From: Pedobacter suwonensis
Lineage (GTDB): Bacteria; Bacteroidota; Bacteroidia; Sphingobacteriales; Sphingobacteriaceae
Length of the DNA: 64,000 bases
Direction of reading: 5' to 3'
Assembly: GCF_900111825.1 (NCBI RefSeq)
Contig: NZ_FOJM01000006.1
Span: 220,506-284,505, forward strand
Position 1 is the first letter of the stretch, and each line of letters opens with the position of its first letter. A program made the position numbers and the translations under genes. The notes beneath the pieces were generated by a model, which did not search any database, was not told the origin of the DNA, and was given only the letters and a program-made list of their open reading frames with translations. This document shows positions 35,478 through 43,864 of this stretch, one piece after another.

Positions 35478-35504
35478 AACCCTTAAAATTCTTACACATA
35501 AATA

Positions 35505-35536
35505 TTTGCTTACTATGTTAGCATAGTATATATTTG
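35505..35536 (+). promoter_or_regulatory. Promoter with built-in operator for the FadL-like operon
   Basis: TTTG (35505-35508), 20 bp, TATATTTG (35529-35536). The spacer is almost entirely a perfect dyad: TACTATG, TTAG, CATAGTA at 35511-35528. A repressor bound there would cover the spacer and block polymerase. Confidence 0.75.
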
Positions 35537-35553
35537 TATATAACCATTTATAA

Positions 35554-36777
35554 ATGAAAAAAATTTTATTGAGCGTATTACTTTCTGCTCCACTATGGGT
35601 TTTGGGGCAGGGTTTCCAGGTTAATTTACAAGGTCAGAAGCAAATAGGTATGGCGGGTGCAGGTTCTGCATTGGCTTTGGATGAAGCTTCTGTATTTTAC
35701 AATCCGGGTGCGGTATCTTTCTTAGAGAAAAACTCAGTTTCAGCAGGAGTAAACCCATTATTATTTAAATCAGCGTTTCAACAAACAGGCTCAAACGTTA
35801 CGGAGAATGTTAAAAATAAAATTGCGCCTCCATTCGAATTTTATGCGGTTTGGGGTCCAAAATCAAATAAATGGAAACTGGGTTTGGGCGTTTATACGCC
35901 ATTCGGAGGTTTGGTTGACTGGGGAAATGACTGGTCTGGCAGATATGCACTAACCTCATTAAATTTAAAAGCTATTTATTTCCAACCTACTTTAAGTATC
36001 AAGATTACGGACCGTATTGGTATTGGTGCAGGTTTTGTGTATAATCATGGTGATGTGAATCTTCAAAGAGCGCTTCCGGTAAATTTTCCTGATGGGCGCT
36101 CCGGACATGCTACTTTAGAGGGAACCGGAAAAGGTTATGGTTGGAATGCAGGTTTATATATTAAGACCCTAAGCAATATTTCATTTGCGCTTGTTCACAA
36201 ATCAAAAGTAGTTACGAAATTAGATAATGGTACTGCTGAATTTGATGTGCCAGGTTCATTAAGGTCTTCGTTCCCGGCAGGAAACACTTTCAATGCTGAA
36301 TTACCTTTGCCGTCAACCACAAGCCTGGGTATAGGCATTCCATTATCACAAAGTACTACATTAGCATTTGATGCCAGTTGGGTGCAATGGCATATTTATC
36401 AGGATTTATCATTTGATTATGCGACCAATACTCCAGCACTTGCGGATACGAAATCGGCTCGTAATTATCGGGATGGTTCTTCTTTCAAACTGGGTATTAA
36501 TCACCAGGCGTCAGAAAAATTAGCTTTACGAGCTGGTGTTGGTTATGCGCTTTCACCTGTACAGGATGGCTATGTAACACCTGAGGCACCAGATGCTGAT
36601 CGTTATATTTTAAGCGCTGGTTTCGGTTATACGCCTACCCGCCATTTCGAAGTTAATGCATCGTTCTTTTTTGAAGATGTTAAATCACGAAAGCAAAAGA
36701 ATATAGAAACAGGCCTGGATGGTACTTTTAAAACATTGGTTTATGCGCCAGGTATTTCATTAACTTATAAATGGTAG
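35554..36777 (+). CDS. FadL/OmpP1-family outer-membrane transporter
   Basis: A 407-residue outer-membrane beta-barrel for hydrophobic compounds such as long-chain fatty acids. A signal peptide (KKILLSVLLSAPLWVLG) is followed by the family N-terminal hatch (GFQVNLQGQKQIGMAGAGSALALDEASVFYNPGAVSFL), where MAGAGSA and NPG are typical. The remainder alternates beta-strands and ends in aromatic SLTYKW, a barrel-assembly signal. It overlaps or abuts the GDSL lipoprotein gene, so the pair probably imports and releases lipid-derived acids. Confidence 0.93.
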   Translation: MKKILLSVLLSAPLWVLGQGFQVNLQGQKQIGMAGAGSALALDEASVFYNPGAVSFLEKNSVSAGVNPLLFKSAFQQTGSNVTENVKNKIAPPFEFYAVWGPKSNKWKLGLGVYTPFGGLVDWGNDWSGRYALTSLNLKAIYFQPTLSIKITDRIGIGAGFVYNHGDVNLQRALPVNFPDGRSGHATLEGTGKGYGWNAGLYIKTLSNISFALVHKSKVVTKLDNGTAEFDVPGSLRSSFPAGNTFNAELPLPSTTSLGIGIPLSQSTTLAFDASWVQWHIYQDLSFDYATNTPALADTKSARNYRDGSSFKLGINHQASEKLALRAGVGYALSPVQDGYVTPEAPDADRYILSAGFGYTPTRHFEVNASFFFEDVKSRKQKNIETGLDGTFKTLVYAPGISLTYKW

Positions 36778-36788
36778 GAGAATTTAAG

Positions 36789-38084
36789 ATGAAAAAATAT
36801 ATATTAAATAGTTTCATTGCTGCTGCCATTCTTTTCACAGCAGCCTGCAAACCTGAGATTGAAACACCTGCGGGCACAACGGCAGGACAAGCGAATTTCA
36901 GCAAATACATTGCTGTTGGTAATTCATTAACTTCAGGTTATGCTGATGGTGGATTATACTTAGAAGGCCAGAAAGTAGCATACCCGAATTTAATTGCAGC
37001 GAAGATGTCTTCAGTAGGGGGAGGAGCTTTTACTTCTCCATTTTTCAATGAAGATCGTTTAAATGGCTCGGGTTATATCTCTTTGACAGCTTTGGTAAAT
37101 GGAACCCCAACTTTAACTCCTGTAACAGATAAATTAGCAATAAGGGATGCTGCAAAGCATTTGGATAAGTACAGTGGTGAAATCCAAAATTTAGGTATTC
37201 CCGGCATGCGTGTCGATTTATCTTTCGATCCAACACTTACTTTTAGCGCTGCCAATCCTTTTTTTGAGCGTTTATTAACGGATGCCCAAGTTGGTAAAAC
37301 CAATTATTTTCAATATATCCAGGGAAGAAACCATACCTTTTTCTCTATCTGGTTGGGAAATAACGATGTATTGGGTTATGCTTTAAATGGTGCGGTAACT
37401 GTTGCTGGTGATCCGACTACCGTGTTAACAGATAAAGTAACCTTCTCCTCATTATATGCTAATTTATTAAATGCCTTAACCGCTGGTGGTCAGAAAGGAA
37501 TAGTAGCCACTATTCCTGATGTAACAGCTATTCCTTACTTCAATACTGTTAAGCCTTCTCTGCTGCTCGCTGCAGCAAAGGCTTCTAATCCCGCTGCTCA
37601 GGCCGTATTTATTCAAACGGGTACTGGCGCGGTAAGGGTAGCAACGGATGAAGATTTAATTCGTTTACCGTTTCAATCGGCTGGTTTATTTGGTCAGGGT
37701 ACTATTCCTTATGGTTTGCACCCGTTAAATCCTATCGCAAACAACTGGGTATTGGATAAAGATGAGGTAATTAAGGTAAAAGATTATGTAAACAGCTATA
37801 ACAGCAGCATAAAATCTATCGCAACAAGCAAAGGTTTAGCTATAGCAGATACCTATGCTTATTTTAATCAGGTAAAAGTTGGTGTATTAGTACAAGGTAT
37901 TGGTATCAATGCTGCTTTTATTTCAGGTGGTGCTTTCTCTTTAGATGGAATTCATTTAACCCCTCGTGGTAATGCAGTAATTGCGAATGTATTTATCGAT
38001 GCCATTAATGCAAAATATGGCTCTACTATTCCAACGGTTGATGTTACACAATATAGAGGAGTAAAATTTCCTGACACAAAGTAA
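36789..38084 (+). CDS. SGNH/GDSL-type lipoprotein hydrolase
   Basis: A 431-residue predicted lipoprotein with lipobox LFTAAC (Cys near residue 20). The SGNH-hydrolase blocks are visible: GNSLTSGYADG with the nucleophile Ser (block I), GNNDVLGYA (block III, Asn) and DGIHLTPRGNAVIA with Asp and His (block V). The fold is used by lysophospholipases and esterases. The frame could begin at 36771, overlapping the FadL-like stop, but the ATG at 36789 gives a clean signal peptide. Genes for a FadL porin and a surface lipase together suggest a lipid-scavenging unit under the operator-containing promoter at 35505. Confidence 0.9.
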   Translation: MKKYILNSFIAAAILFTAACKPEIETPAGTTAGQANFSKYIAVGNSLTSGYADGGLYLEGQKVAYPNLIAAKMSSVGGGAFTSPFFNEDRLNGSGYISLTALVNGTPTLTPVTDKLAIRDAAKHLDKYSGEIQNLGIPGMRVDLSFDPTLTFSAANPFFERLLTDAQVGKTNYFQYIQGRNHTFFSIWLGNNDVLGYALNGAVTVAGDPTTVLTDKVTFSSLYANLLNALTAGGQKGIVATIPDVTAIPYFNTVKPSLLLAAAKASNPAAQAVFIQTGTGAVRVATDEDLIRLPFQSAGLFGQGTIPYGLHPLNPIANNWVLDKDEVIKVKDYVNSYNSSIKSIATSKGLAIADTYAYFNQVKVGVLVQGIGINAAFISGGAFSLDGIHLTPRGNAVIANVFIDAINAKYGSTIPTVDVTQYRGVKFPDTK

Positions 38085-38100
38085 GGTTTATGGATTTAAA

Positions 38101-38135
38101 AAAAGGGGAGCATAGTTTTGTATGCTCCCCTTTTT
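38101..38135. terminator. Bidirectional terminator between lipase and miaA
   Basis: AAAAGGGGAGCATA and TATGCTCCCCTTTT around GTTTTG, with A- and T-runs on the two sides. The miaA stop codon at 38134 overlaps its right edge. Confidence 0.9.
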
Positions 38136-39057
38136 ATTTGCAGGTTATTTTGTTCTCTGCAAAGTCGATAATTTGTTTACTTTGGTCAGGTTCAAACCAA
38201 TTAACTTCTTCGTCTCTTCTAAACCAGGTTAGCTGGCGTTTGGCAAAGCGCCGGGTATTTTGTTTAATGGCAGCAACGGCATCCTTAAGGTCAATTTTGC
38301 CGTCCAGGTAATCGAAAAGCTCACTATAACCTACCGTATTTAAAGCATTGTATTTTCTAAATGGGATGAGCAATTTTACTTCCTCTACTAAGCCATCAGC
38401 CATCATCTGATCAACTCTTCTGTTAATCCGATCATAAAGAACAGCGCGATCGGTATTTAATCCAATCTTGATGATACTAAACGGTCTTTCCTTTTTGGTT
38501 GCCGAAAGCATTGAAGAAAGCTTTTGACCTGTTGATAAATATACTTCCAAACCTCTGATCATTCTTTGTGGATTTTGCTGATCTACTTTGGCAAAGTATT
38601 CAGGATCCAGTTCGGCCAGTTGATTTTGGATAACACTTAAACCTTCTTCTTCGAATTGTTTATTTAATTTTTCCCTGATCGATAAATCGATATCGGGCAT
38701 GTCATCTAAACCATTTATCAATGCATTTACATATAACCCTGAGCCTCCAACCATAATCGCTACATCATGTTTCCTGAAAATTTCATCCAGCTTCTTTAGC
38801 CCTTCAACTTCAAAATCGCCGGTACTGAATAATTGCGATACTGAATGTGAATCAATAAAATGATGCTTTGCCGCTGCTAATTCAGCTGCACTGGGTTTTG
38901 CGGTTCCTATTGCCATTTCCCTAAAAAACTGCCTAGAATCTGCAGAGACAATTTCTGTTCCAAAATGTTGAGCCAGTTGAATAGCCAAAGCCGTTTTGCC
39001 TATGGCAGTAGGGCCAACTACGGATATTAAAGTTTTTGTTTTCGGGGCTTGAGGCAT
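38134..39057 (-). CDS. miaA: tRNA dimethylallyltransferase MiaA
   Basis: A 307-residue enzyme that adds a dimethylallyl group to A37 of tRNAs reading UNN codons. The P-loop is near the N-terminus (VVGPTAIGKTALAIQLA), then the SADSRQFFREMAIGTAKP motif, the FIDS/AMIVGGSGLYVNAL motif with DMPDI, and the tRNA-binding insert (QNPQRMIRGLEVY). C-terminal RFAKRQLTWFRR is typical. Normal length. Downstream of the IS1096-type gene on this strand but separated by a terminator. Confidence 0.97.
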   Translation of the reverse strand: MPQAPKTKTLISVVGPTAIGKTALAIQLAQHFGTEIVSADSRQFFREMAIGTAKPSAAELAAAKHHFIDSHSVSQLFSTGDFEVEGLKKLDEIFRKHDVAIMVGGSGLYVNALINGLDDMPDIDLSIREKLNKQFEEEGLSVIQNQLAELDPEYFAKVDQQNPQRMIRGLEVYLSTGQKLSSMLSATKKERPFSIIKIGLNTDRAVLYDRINRRVDQMMADGLVEEVKLLIPFRKYNALNTVGYSELFDYLDGKIDLKDAVAAIKQNTRRFAKRQLTWFRRDEEVNWFEPDQSKQIIDFAENKITCK

Positions 39058-39074
39058 GAAGATTGGTATAAAAT

Positions 39075-39109
39075 AAAAGCTGCCAAATTTAAATATTTGG
39101 CAGCTTTTT
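39075..39109. terminator. Hairpin terminator between two minus-strand genes
   Basis: AAAAGCTGCCAAAT and ATTTGGCAGCTTTT are a long stem with T-runs on both strands. It separates the IS1096-passenger-type gene from miaA. Confidence 0.85.
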
Positions 39110-39131
39110 GCATTTATTATTTTGTTGCTAA

Positions 39132-39779
39132 TTAATAGTCATCTTTATGGCTATCATCTTCGAACTGATCGTCATCAGAAAATTCATCTCCAAATTCGTC
39201 GTCTTCACTCTCTTCATCTTCTTCCCGTTCTTCCTCGTTAATACCCATATCGCCCATGGCTTCTAATTCGTCGGTATCTTCAGGTACAAAGTTCATTTCG
39301 TTTAAGAAATCAAATTCACCTGCAGTCGCAGCAGCTCCCCGGGGATCAACAGCCTGCGGACTATTCTGCTCCATAATTTTTGGTGCTTCACCAACGCTTT
39401 TGGCTAAAAATGGATATTCGATATTCGGATCGGCGTCAAGTATGATTTTTACAAGCTCTACGTGGAAATCGTAAGGGCGGTCGAAATTATAGATATAGTA
39501 AAACTTTTGATGTGGATCTTCAATGAAACCGCTCAATTTGGAATTTTCCATTAAAACTACACGGTCTTTTTTTCGTTCGTTTGGTAAATAGGCAATTTCA
39601 TCGCCTTTTAGCCAATTATCGGTACTTACATAAAAAGATGAAGGCTTTTCGGCATTATAACCTGTCGATCTGTGGATAGCTTTATGCAGATCTTCAAATG
39701 TTTGGTTTGATTTAATGTCGATCTCTCTCACAACATCATCAAAATCTTCGAAAGTAATTCTAAATTTATAAATAGCCAT
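39132..39779 (-). CDS. pRiA4b ORF-3-type protein with acidic tail
   Basis: A 215-residue protein of the plasmid pRiA4b ORF-3 / IS1096 passenger family, found widely in chromosomes as well as on elements. The N-terminal domain (YKFRITFEDFDDVVREIDIKSNQTFEDLHKAIHRSTGYN) and the Phe-Tyr-Val-Ser-Thr segment match. The last 50 residues are almost wholly Glu/Asp (NEEEREEDEESEDDEFGDEF). The ATG at 39779 is preferred over 39851, which would add a non-conserved stretch. No mobile-element genes adjoin it, so it looks resident. Function unknown. Confidence 0.8.
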   Translation of the reverse strand: MAIYKFRITFEDFDDVVREIDIKSNQTFEDLHKAIHRSTGYNAEKPSSFYVSTDNWLKGDEIAYLPNERKKDRVVLMENSKLSGFIEDPHQKFYYIYNFDRPYDFHVELVKIILDADPNIEYPFLAKSVGEAPKIMEQNSPQAVDPRGAAATAGEFDFLNEMNFVPEDTDELEAMGDMGINEEEREEDEESEDDEFGDEFSDDDQFEDDSHKDDY

Positions 39780-39878
39780 TATTTTATTTTGGAATCGTAA
39801 AAATAAAGTTAATTTATAACTGCCGCAAGCATGGAGCGTCTTAAAAGACACCGTATTTAGATTGTTACGGCAATCAAA

Positions 39879-41285
39879 TTATTTATTAACAGGATATAAT
39901 CCCATTTGTTTTGCCTGATTAAGCATAAAATTAAACGCTTCCTGATAATCATTTGTAATCTCACCTTCCAATATGGCCTCACGAATGGCGTTTTTAATCA
40001 GGCCGACTTCTTTGCCTGCATCAAGGCCAAAAGTTTCCATGATGTCGTTGCCGGTAATTGGTGGTTGCCAGTTTCTGATTTTATCACGTTCTTCAACATC
40101 CCTGAGCTTTTGCTTTACCAGTTCAAAGTTGTTTCGGTATTTTGTTTTCTTATATTCGTTTTTGGTGGTCACATCGGCATTGCAGAGCAACATCAGGCTT
40201 TCAATTTCTTCTCCGGCATCAAAAAGCAATCGCCTTACAGCAGAATCTGTAACCGTTTCCTGTGCAAGCACAATTGGGCGTAAATGAAGTTGCACCAGTT
40301 TTTGCACATACTTCATCTTTTCGTTTAAAGGAAGTTTCAGCTGTGCGAAAATTTTCGGAACCATGCGCGCACCCCTGTCTTCATGGCCGTGGAATGTCCA
40401 GCCGTGGCCTTCTTCAAAACGTTTGGTAGCCGGTTTGGCAATATCATGTAAAATAGCCGCCCAACGTAGCCATAAATCATCCGTATCCGCGCATATGTTA
40501 TCCAATACCTCAAGTGTATGATAAAAGTTGTCTTTATGCCCCTTTCCTTTAATAATTTCCACGCCATGAAGTTGTGCCATCTGGGGGAAAATGATATGCA
40601 ATAATCCGGTATCGAAAAGATATTTAAAGCCTACAGATGGCTTTTTGGAAAGAATGATTTTATTCATCTCATCCGTAATCCGCTCTTTTGATACAATACT
40701 AATGCGCTGTTTTTGTGTTTTTATGGCATGTAGCGCAGTCTGATCAATATCAAAATTAAGTTGTGAAGCGAAACGTATGGCCCGCATCATGCGCAAAGGA
40801 TCGTCAGAAAAGGTTATTTCCGGGTCGAGTGGTGTACGGATCAGCTTATTTTCGAGATCTTTGGTACCGTCAAAGGGATCCAGTAATTCACCAAAACGAT
40901 CAGCATTTAAATTAATTGCCAAAGCATTGATGGTGAAATCTCTGCGGAGCTGGTCGTCTGCTAAAGTACCATCTTCAACAATAGGTTTGCGCGAATCAGA
41001 ACGATAAGATTCTTTCCGGGCGCCCACAAACTCGATTTCTAAATCCTGAAATTTGATGTTTGCCGTACCGAAATTTTTAAAAACAGCCACCTTGGTGTTC
41101 AGTTTTCTACCTACAGCTTCAGCATAGGCTATTCCGCTGCCCACAACAACCACATCAATATCTTTTGAAGGGCGATCTAAAAATAAATCGCGAACAAAGC
41201 CACCGATTACATATGCTTCGGTTTGATGCTTATCGGCAATTTGTGATAAGGTTTTAAATATTGGATGTTGTAGGTGTTGCTGCAT
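39879..41285 (-). CDS. CCA tRNA nucleotidyltransferase / poly(A) polymerase family with HD domain
   Basis: A 468-residue nucleotidyltransferase that adds or repairs the 3' CCA of tRNA. The class II head is clear: [25 protein letters not shown] with GG, RD and DxD, then [11 protein letters not shown] and the [15 protein letters not shown] motif. The C-terminal part holds an HD domain ([21 protein letters not shown]). Length with the HD extension is common in Bacteroidota. The exact activity (full CCA or A-adding only) cannot be read from this. A weak repeat copy lies at its 5' side. Confidence 0.93.
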   Translation of the reverse strand: MQQHLQHPIFKTLSQIADKHQTEAYVIGGFVRDLFLDRPSKDIDVVVVGSGIAYAEAVGRKLNTKVAVFKNFGTANIKFQDLEIEFVGARKESYRSDSRKPIVEDGTLADDQLRRDFTINALAINLNADRFGELLDPFDGTKDLENKLIRTPLDPEITFSDDPLRMMRAIRFASQLNFDIDQTALHAIKTQKQRISIVSKERITDEMNKIILSKKPSVGFKYLFDTGLLHIIFPQMAQLHGVEIIKGKGHKDNFYHTLEVLDNICADTDDLWLRWAAILHDIAKPATKRFEEGHGWTFHGHEDRGARMVPKIFAQLKLPLNEKMKYVQKLVQLHLRPIVLAQETVTDSAVRRLLFDAGEEIESLMLLCNADVTTKNEYKKTKYRNNFELVKQKLRDVEERDKIRNWQPPITGNDIMETFGLDAGKEVGLIKNAIREAILEGEITNDYQEAFNFMLNQAKQMGLYPVNK

Positions 41286-41295
41286 AAAATGATTT

Positions 41296-41363
41296 CGTCA
41301 TGCTGATCCGATAGCTAACTATTGGATTTATTTTAGCATCTATTAAAAAATAACCTGGTGACG
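41296..41363. repeat. Degenerate CGTCATGCTGA repeat
   Basis: CGTCATGCTGATCC, TTTAGCATC and CTGGTGACG mark the ends of the dispersed element; the middle is replaced or lost (GATAGCTAACTATTGG). Confidence 0.65.
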
Positions 41364-41403
41364 AATTACTTAATGATGCGAAATTAATAAAAACTATTGA
41401 GGC

Positions 41404-41970
41404 TTACTTCCTGATAAACTCAAACTGTCCACCTGGAGAAAGTTTCATGATGGTTGATGGTTTTTTGCTGGTCCGGTTTTCCTGTTCAAAATCTACTACA
41501 TAATCAACGGTATTGATAATTTCAGGATCAATGTCATCGAAGAATTTTGGCGAAGGCTGCCCGCTTAAATTTGCTGAGGTAGATACGATAGGTTTTCTAA
41601 AACGCTGGATCAATGGGGTACAAAAATCGTGTTTAACAATTCTGATGCCTACGCTGCCATCGGCATTAATTACATTTTTAGCTAAGTTTTTGGCATTCGA
41701 AAAAACAACGGTAAGTGGGTTTTCTGCATATTCGATCAGATCATAAGCCACGTCGGGTATTTCGGCAACATAACTCTGCATTTTACTGTCAGTATCCAAT
41801 AAGACGATTAAGCTCTTTTCGGCCGGCCGGTTTTTTATTTTCAGTACTTTATCTACCGCTTCCGGATTGGTGGCATCGCAACCTATTCCCCAAATGGTAT
41901 CGGTAGGATAGAGGATTACCCCGCCCGATTTTAATACTTCTAAAGCTTTGTTAATCTCATCTTTTAACAT
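41404..41970 (-). CDS. L-threonylcarbamoyladenylate synthase (Sua5/YciO/YrdC family)
   Basis: A 188-residue protein that makes threonylcarbamoyl-AMP for the t6A37 modification of tRNAs reading ANN codons. The family core is intact: LKSGGVILYPTDTIWGIGCDATNPEAVDKVLKIKNRPAEKSLIVLL and VGIRIVKHDF, then the PIVSTSANLSG block. It lacks the C-terminal Sua5 domain, so it is of the short TsaC type. Single gene, in a gap beside the DUF4136 pair. Confidence 0.92.
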   Translation of the reverse strand: MLKDEINKALEVLKSGGVILYPTDTIWGIGCDATNPEAVDKVLKIKNRPAEKSLIVLLDTDSKMQSYVAEIPDVAYDLIEYAENPLTVVFSNAKNLAKNVINADGSVGIRIVKHDFCTPLIQRFRKPIVSTSANLSGQPSPKFFDDIDPEIINTVDYVVDFEQENRTSKKPSTIMKLSPGGQFEFIRK

Positions 41971-42304
41971 TCTGCAAAGTTAATCGATAAAGCTTAAGTT
42001 AAGTAACGTACTCATAAAAGAATTTTAGCATTATATATTCTTTATTCTATTAACTGATACGCTCGGATCAATAAATCAATTTCTAATTACTGGTTATTAA
42101 ATGAAGTACATTTTACAATAGGAATGTTTATCCTTAATGATTCAACGATTTCCTGTGGCGTCATATGTTCCTATCTGGCACTTATCATACTGATAAAGTG
42201 ATGTTATGATCGTAACATATTCTTTATCGTTCATTTAGCTGAACTGATGTGTTTTACGCCAATAAACCCGTATTTTAGTAATAGGTTATTAAATAAAACA
42301 TAAA
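41971..42304. other. Regulatory-looking gap before the DUF4136 genes
   Basis: Two perfect dyads lie side by side: TTATCA, TAC, TGATAA at 42182-42196 and ATGTTA, TGATCG, TAACAT at 42201-42218. No frame or repeat family is seen in the remainder. Confidence 0.6.
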
Positions 42305-42856
42305 ATGAAACACACACTTAAATGGGGTATGCTGTTTACTATTGTAATGGCATTTACCGGTTGTATTTCTGTGCTTACGGCATCAGATTACGACAAAAAG
42401 ATCGATTTTTCGAAGTTAAAATCATTTGCTTACTATGAAAAAGGCATTGAACATTTAGAATTAAACAACCTGGACAAGCCCAGGATGTTAGATGCCATCG
42501 AAGCCACTATGGCAAAAAAAGGGTTTGGCAAAGCTGGCCGACCGGATTTTTTGGTTAATGTAGTAGTTTTAAGCAGCATTAATGCGAGGGCAGATTGGGG
42601 TTACAGCGGAGGTGGTTATCAATGGGATGCAGCCTCATTGTCGTATCAATGGAGAGATTCGCAATTCGGACCGCTTAACAGCAACAAACCATATCAAACG
42701 GGGACTATTATCATCGATTTTTTGAATCCGGAAACCAAGGCAATTATGTGGCACGGGGTAGGTTCAGGCTTTAATATGGATGATTATAACGATAGAGAAA
42801 ACAGGATAAATCTTGCTGTTAAACAGATCTTGTCACAATATCCTCCAATTTATTGA
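42305..42856 (+). CDS. DUF4136 lipoprotein, copy 1
   Basis: A 183-residue lipoprotein (lipobox FTGC, Cys about 20) of the DUF4136 family. The family pattern is ASDYDKKIDFSKLKSFAYYEKG followed by LMxA-type helix KPRMLDAIEATMAKKGFGKAGRPDFLVNVVV and a closing GTIIIDFLNPETKAIMWHGVGSG. It is a periplasmic or outer-membrane-linked beta-sandwich of unknown function. A paralogue follows on the same strand. The dyads at 42182-42218 may control it. Confidence 0.88.
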   Translation: MKHTLKWGMLFTIVMAFTGCISVLTASDYDKKIDFSKLKSFAYYEKGIEHLELNNLDKPRMLDAIEATMAKKGFGKAGRPDFLVNVVVLSSINARADWGYSGGGYQWDAASLSYQWRDSQFGPLNSNKPYQTGTIIIDFLNPETKAIMWHGVGSGFNMDDYNDRENRINLAVKQILSQYPPIY

Positions 42857-43034
42857 TCTGATCCATTTAATCCAATTGTAAAATATTTAGTCTGAGTGAT
42901 ATAAGGTCAAAACATAATCAAATAGAAATCGTTTTATAGATAAAAATCTGATTGTAAAAAAATGTTAAATGATTTTATTTGGTTTGCAAGATCGTTATAT
43001 TTATGTCAGGTTATTTATACAAGAAACGCACAAA

Positions 43035-43589
43035 ATGAAAACAGCACAAAAATTATTAATGCTTTTTACAGTGGTATTGGCATTAGCAGGGTGTACAACA
43101 CTCCGCACCGCATCAGATTATGATAAAGATGTTGATTTAAGGGGTTATAAAACTTACAATTTTTACGATAAAGGTATTGCCAGGATTAAGCTCAACAATT
43201 TAGATAAGCGCAGGTTGATGGCGGCGGTTGAATCTGAAATGAATGCGAAAGGCTTCACAAAATCGGATCGTCCGGATATGCTGGTTAATCTGGTAGTGGT
43301 TGCCCGCGAAAAAACCGATGTGTATGGCCCGGGTTACTACGGTGGCTGGGGATGGGGCTGGCGCGGCGGTTGGGGAAATCCTTTCTGGGGCGGTGGTACC
43401 TATGTGAACCAGTATATTGACGGTACCATTATTATCGATTTTCTGGATCCGGCCAAAAAGATTTTATTCTGGCACGGACAGGGATCAGGTTTTAACCTTG
43501 ATAACTTTAATAAAAGAGAACAACGTTTGTATACTGGCGTGAAAGAAATCTTAGCACAATATCCATCGAACGGTGTAACTGCAAAATAA
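43035..43589 (+). CDS. DUF4136 lipoprotein, copy 2
   Basis: A 184-residue paralogue of the preceding gene (lipobox LAGC), sharing ASDYDKDVDLRGYKTYNFYDKGIARIKLNNLDKRRLMAAVES and IIIDFLDPAKKILFWHGQGSG. It differs by a Gly/Trp-rich insert (YYGGWGWGWRGGWGNPFWGGG, about residues 110-130). The frame extends upstream to 42969, but the ATG at 43035 gives a proper signal peptide. Tandem duplication of an envelope lipoprotein is inferred; role unknown. Confidence 0.88.
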   Translation: MKTAQKLLMLFTVVLALAGCTTLRTASDYDKDVDLRGYKTYNFYDKGIARIKLNNLDKRRLMAAVESEMNAKGFTKSDRPDMLVNLVVVAREKTDVYGPGYYGGWGWGWRGGWGNPFWGGGTYVNQYIDGTIIIDFLDPAKKILFWHGQGSGFNLDNFNKREQRLYTGVKEILAQYPSNGVTAK

Positions 43590-43610
43590 GCAGTAGAAAT
43601 TAACTATAAC

Positions 43611-43648
43611 AAGAGGGCTGTTGAATTTTAAATAATTCCAGCCCTTTT
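43611..43648 (+). terminator. Terminator after the DUF4136 pair
   Basis: GGGCTG and GAATT pair with AATTC and CAGCCC, with TTTT following. A short mismatch breaks the stem. Confidence 0.7.
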
Positions 43649-43680
43649 GCCTTTGTACAGTCAGTTCCAATTTAAACCTG

Positions 43681-43760
43681 ACATTCGCGGAAAGCCCGGA
43701 ATCCGATTGTTCATCGGATGAGGACTTGTAGCATTGGCAGGACTAACGTTTATAGTAGCA
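43681..43760. repeat. Possible dispersed element with ATCCGAT hairpin
   Basis: ATCCGAT, TGTTC, ATCGGAT (43701-43719) sits in a GC-richer 80-bp patch containing AGGACTTGTAGCATTGG, unlike its AT-rich surroundings. Words of this kind resemble Sphingobacteriaceae dispersed repeats, but no second copy is in this window. Confidence 0.4.
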
Positions 43761-43864
43761 GTATCGTTGCTTTTCAAATATAAAAGCCAAATTTCTGTAA
43801 TTAACCTAAATTACGGCACATTACACGTTATAACAAGGGAATGTTGGCATAATGGAATAGCCTT

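Noticed and set aside
39132-39779. An insertion sequence, because of the IS1096-passenger-type gene
   Set aside because: No transposase, terminal inverted repeats or target duplication are visible, and this protein family is common as a resident gene.
39906-40287. Two overlapping frames on the plus strand inside the CCA-adding enzyme gene
   Set aside because: They are antisense to strongly conserved codons (the HD-domain half) and have no recognisable product.
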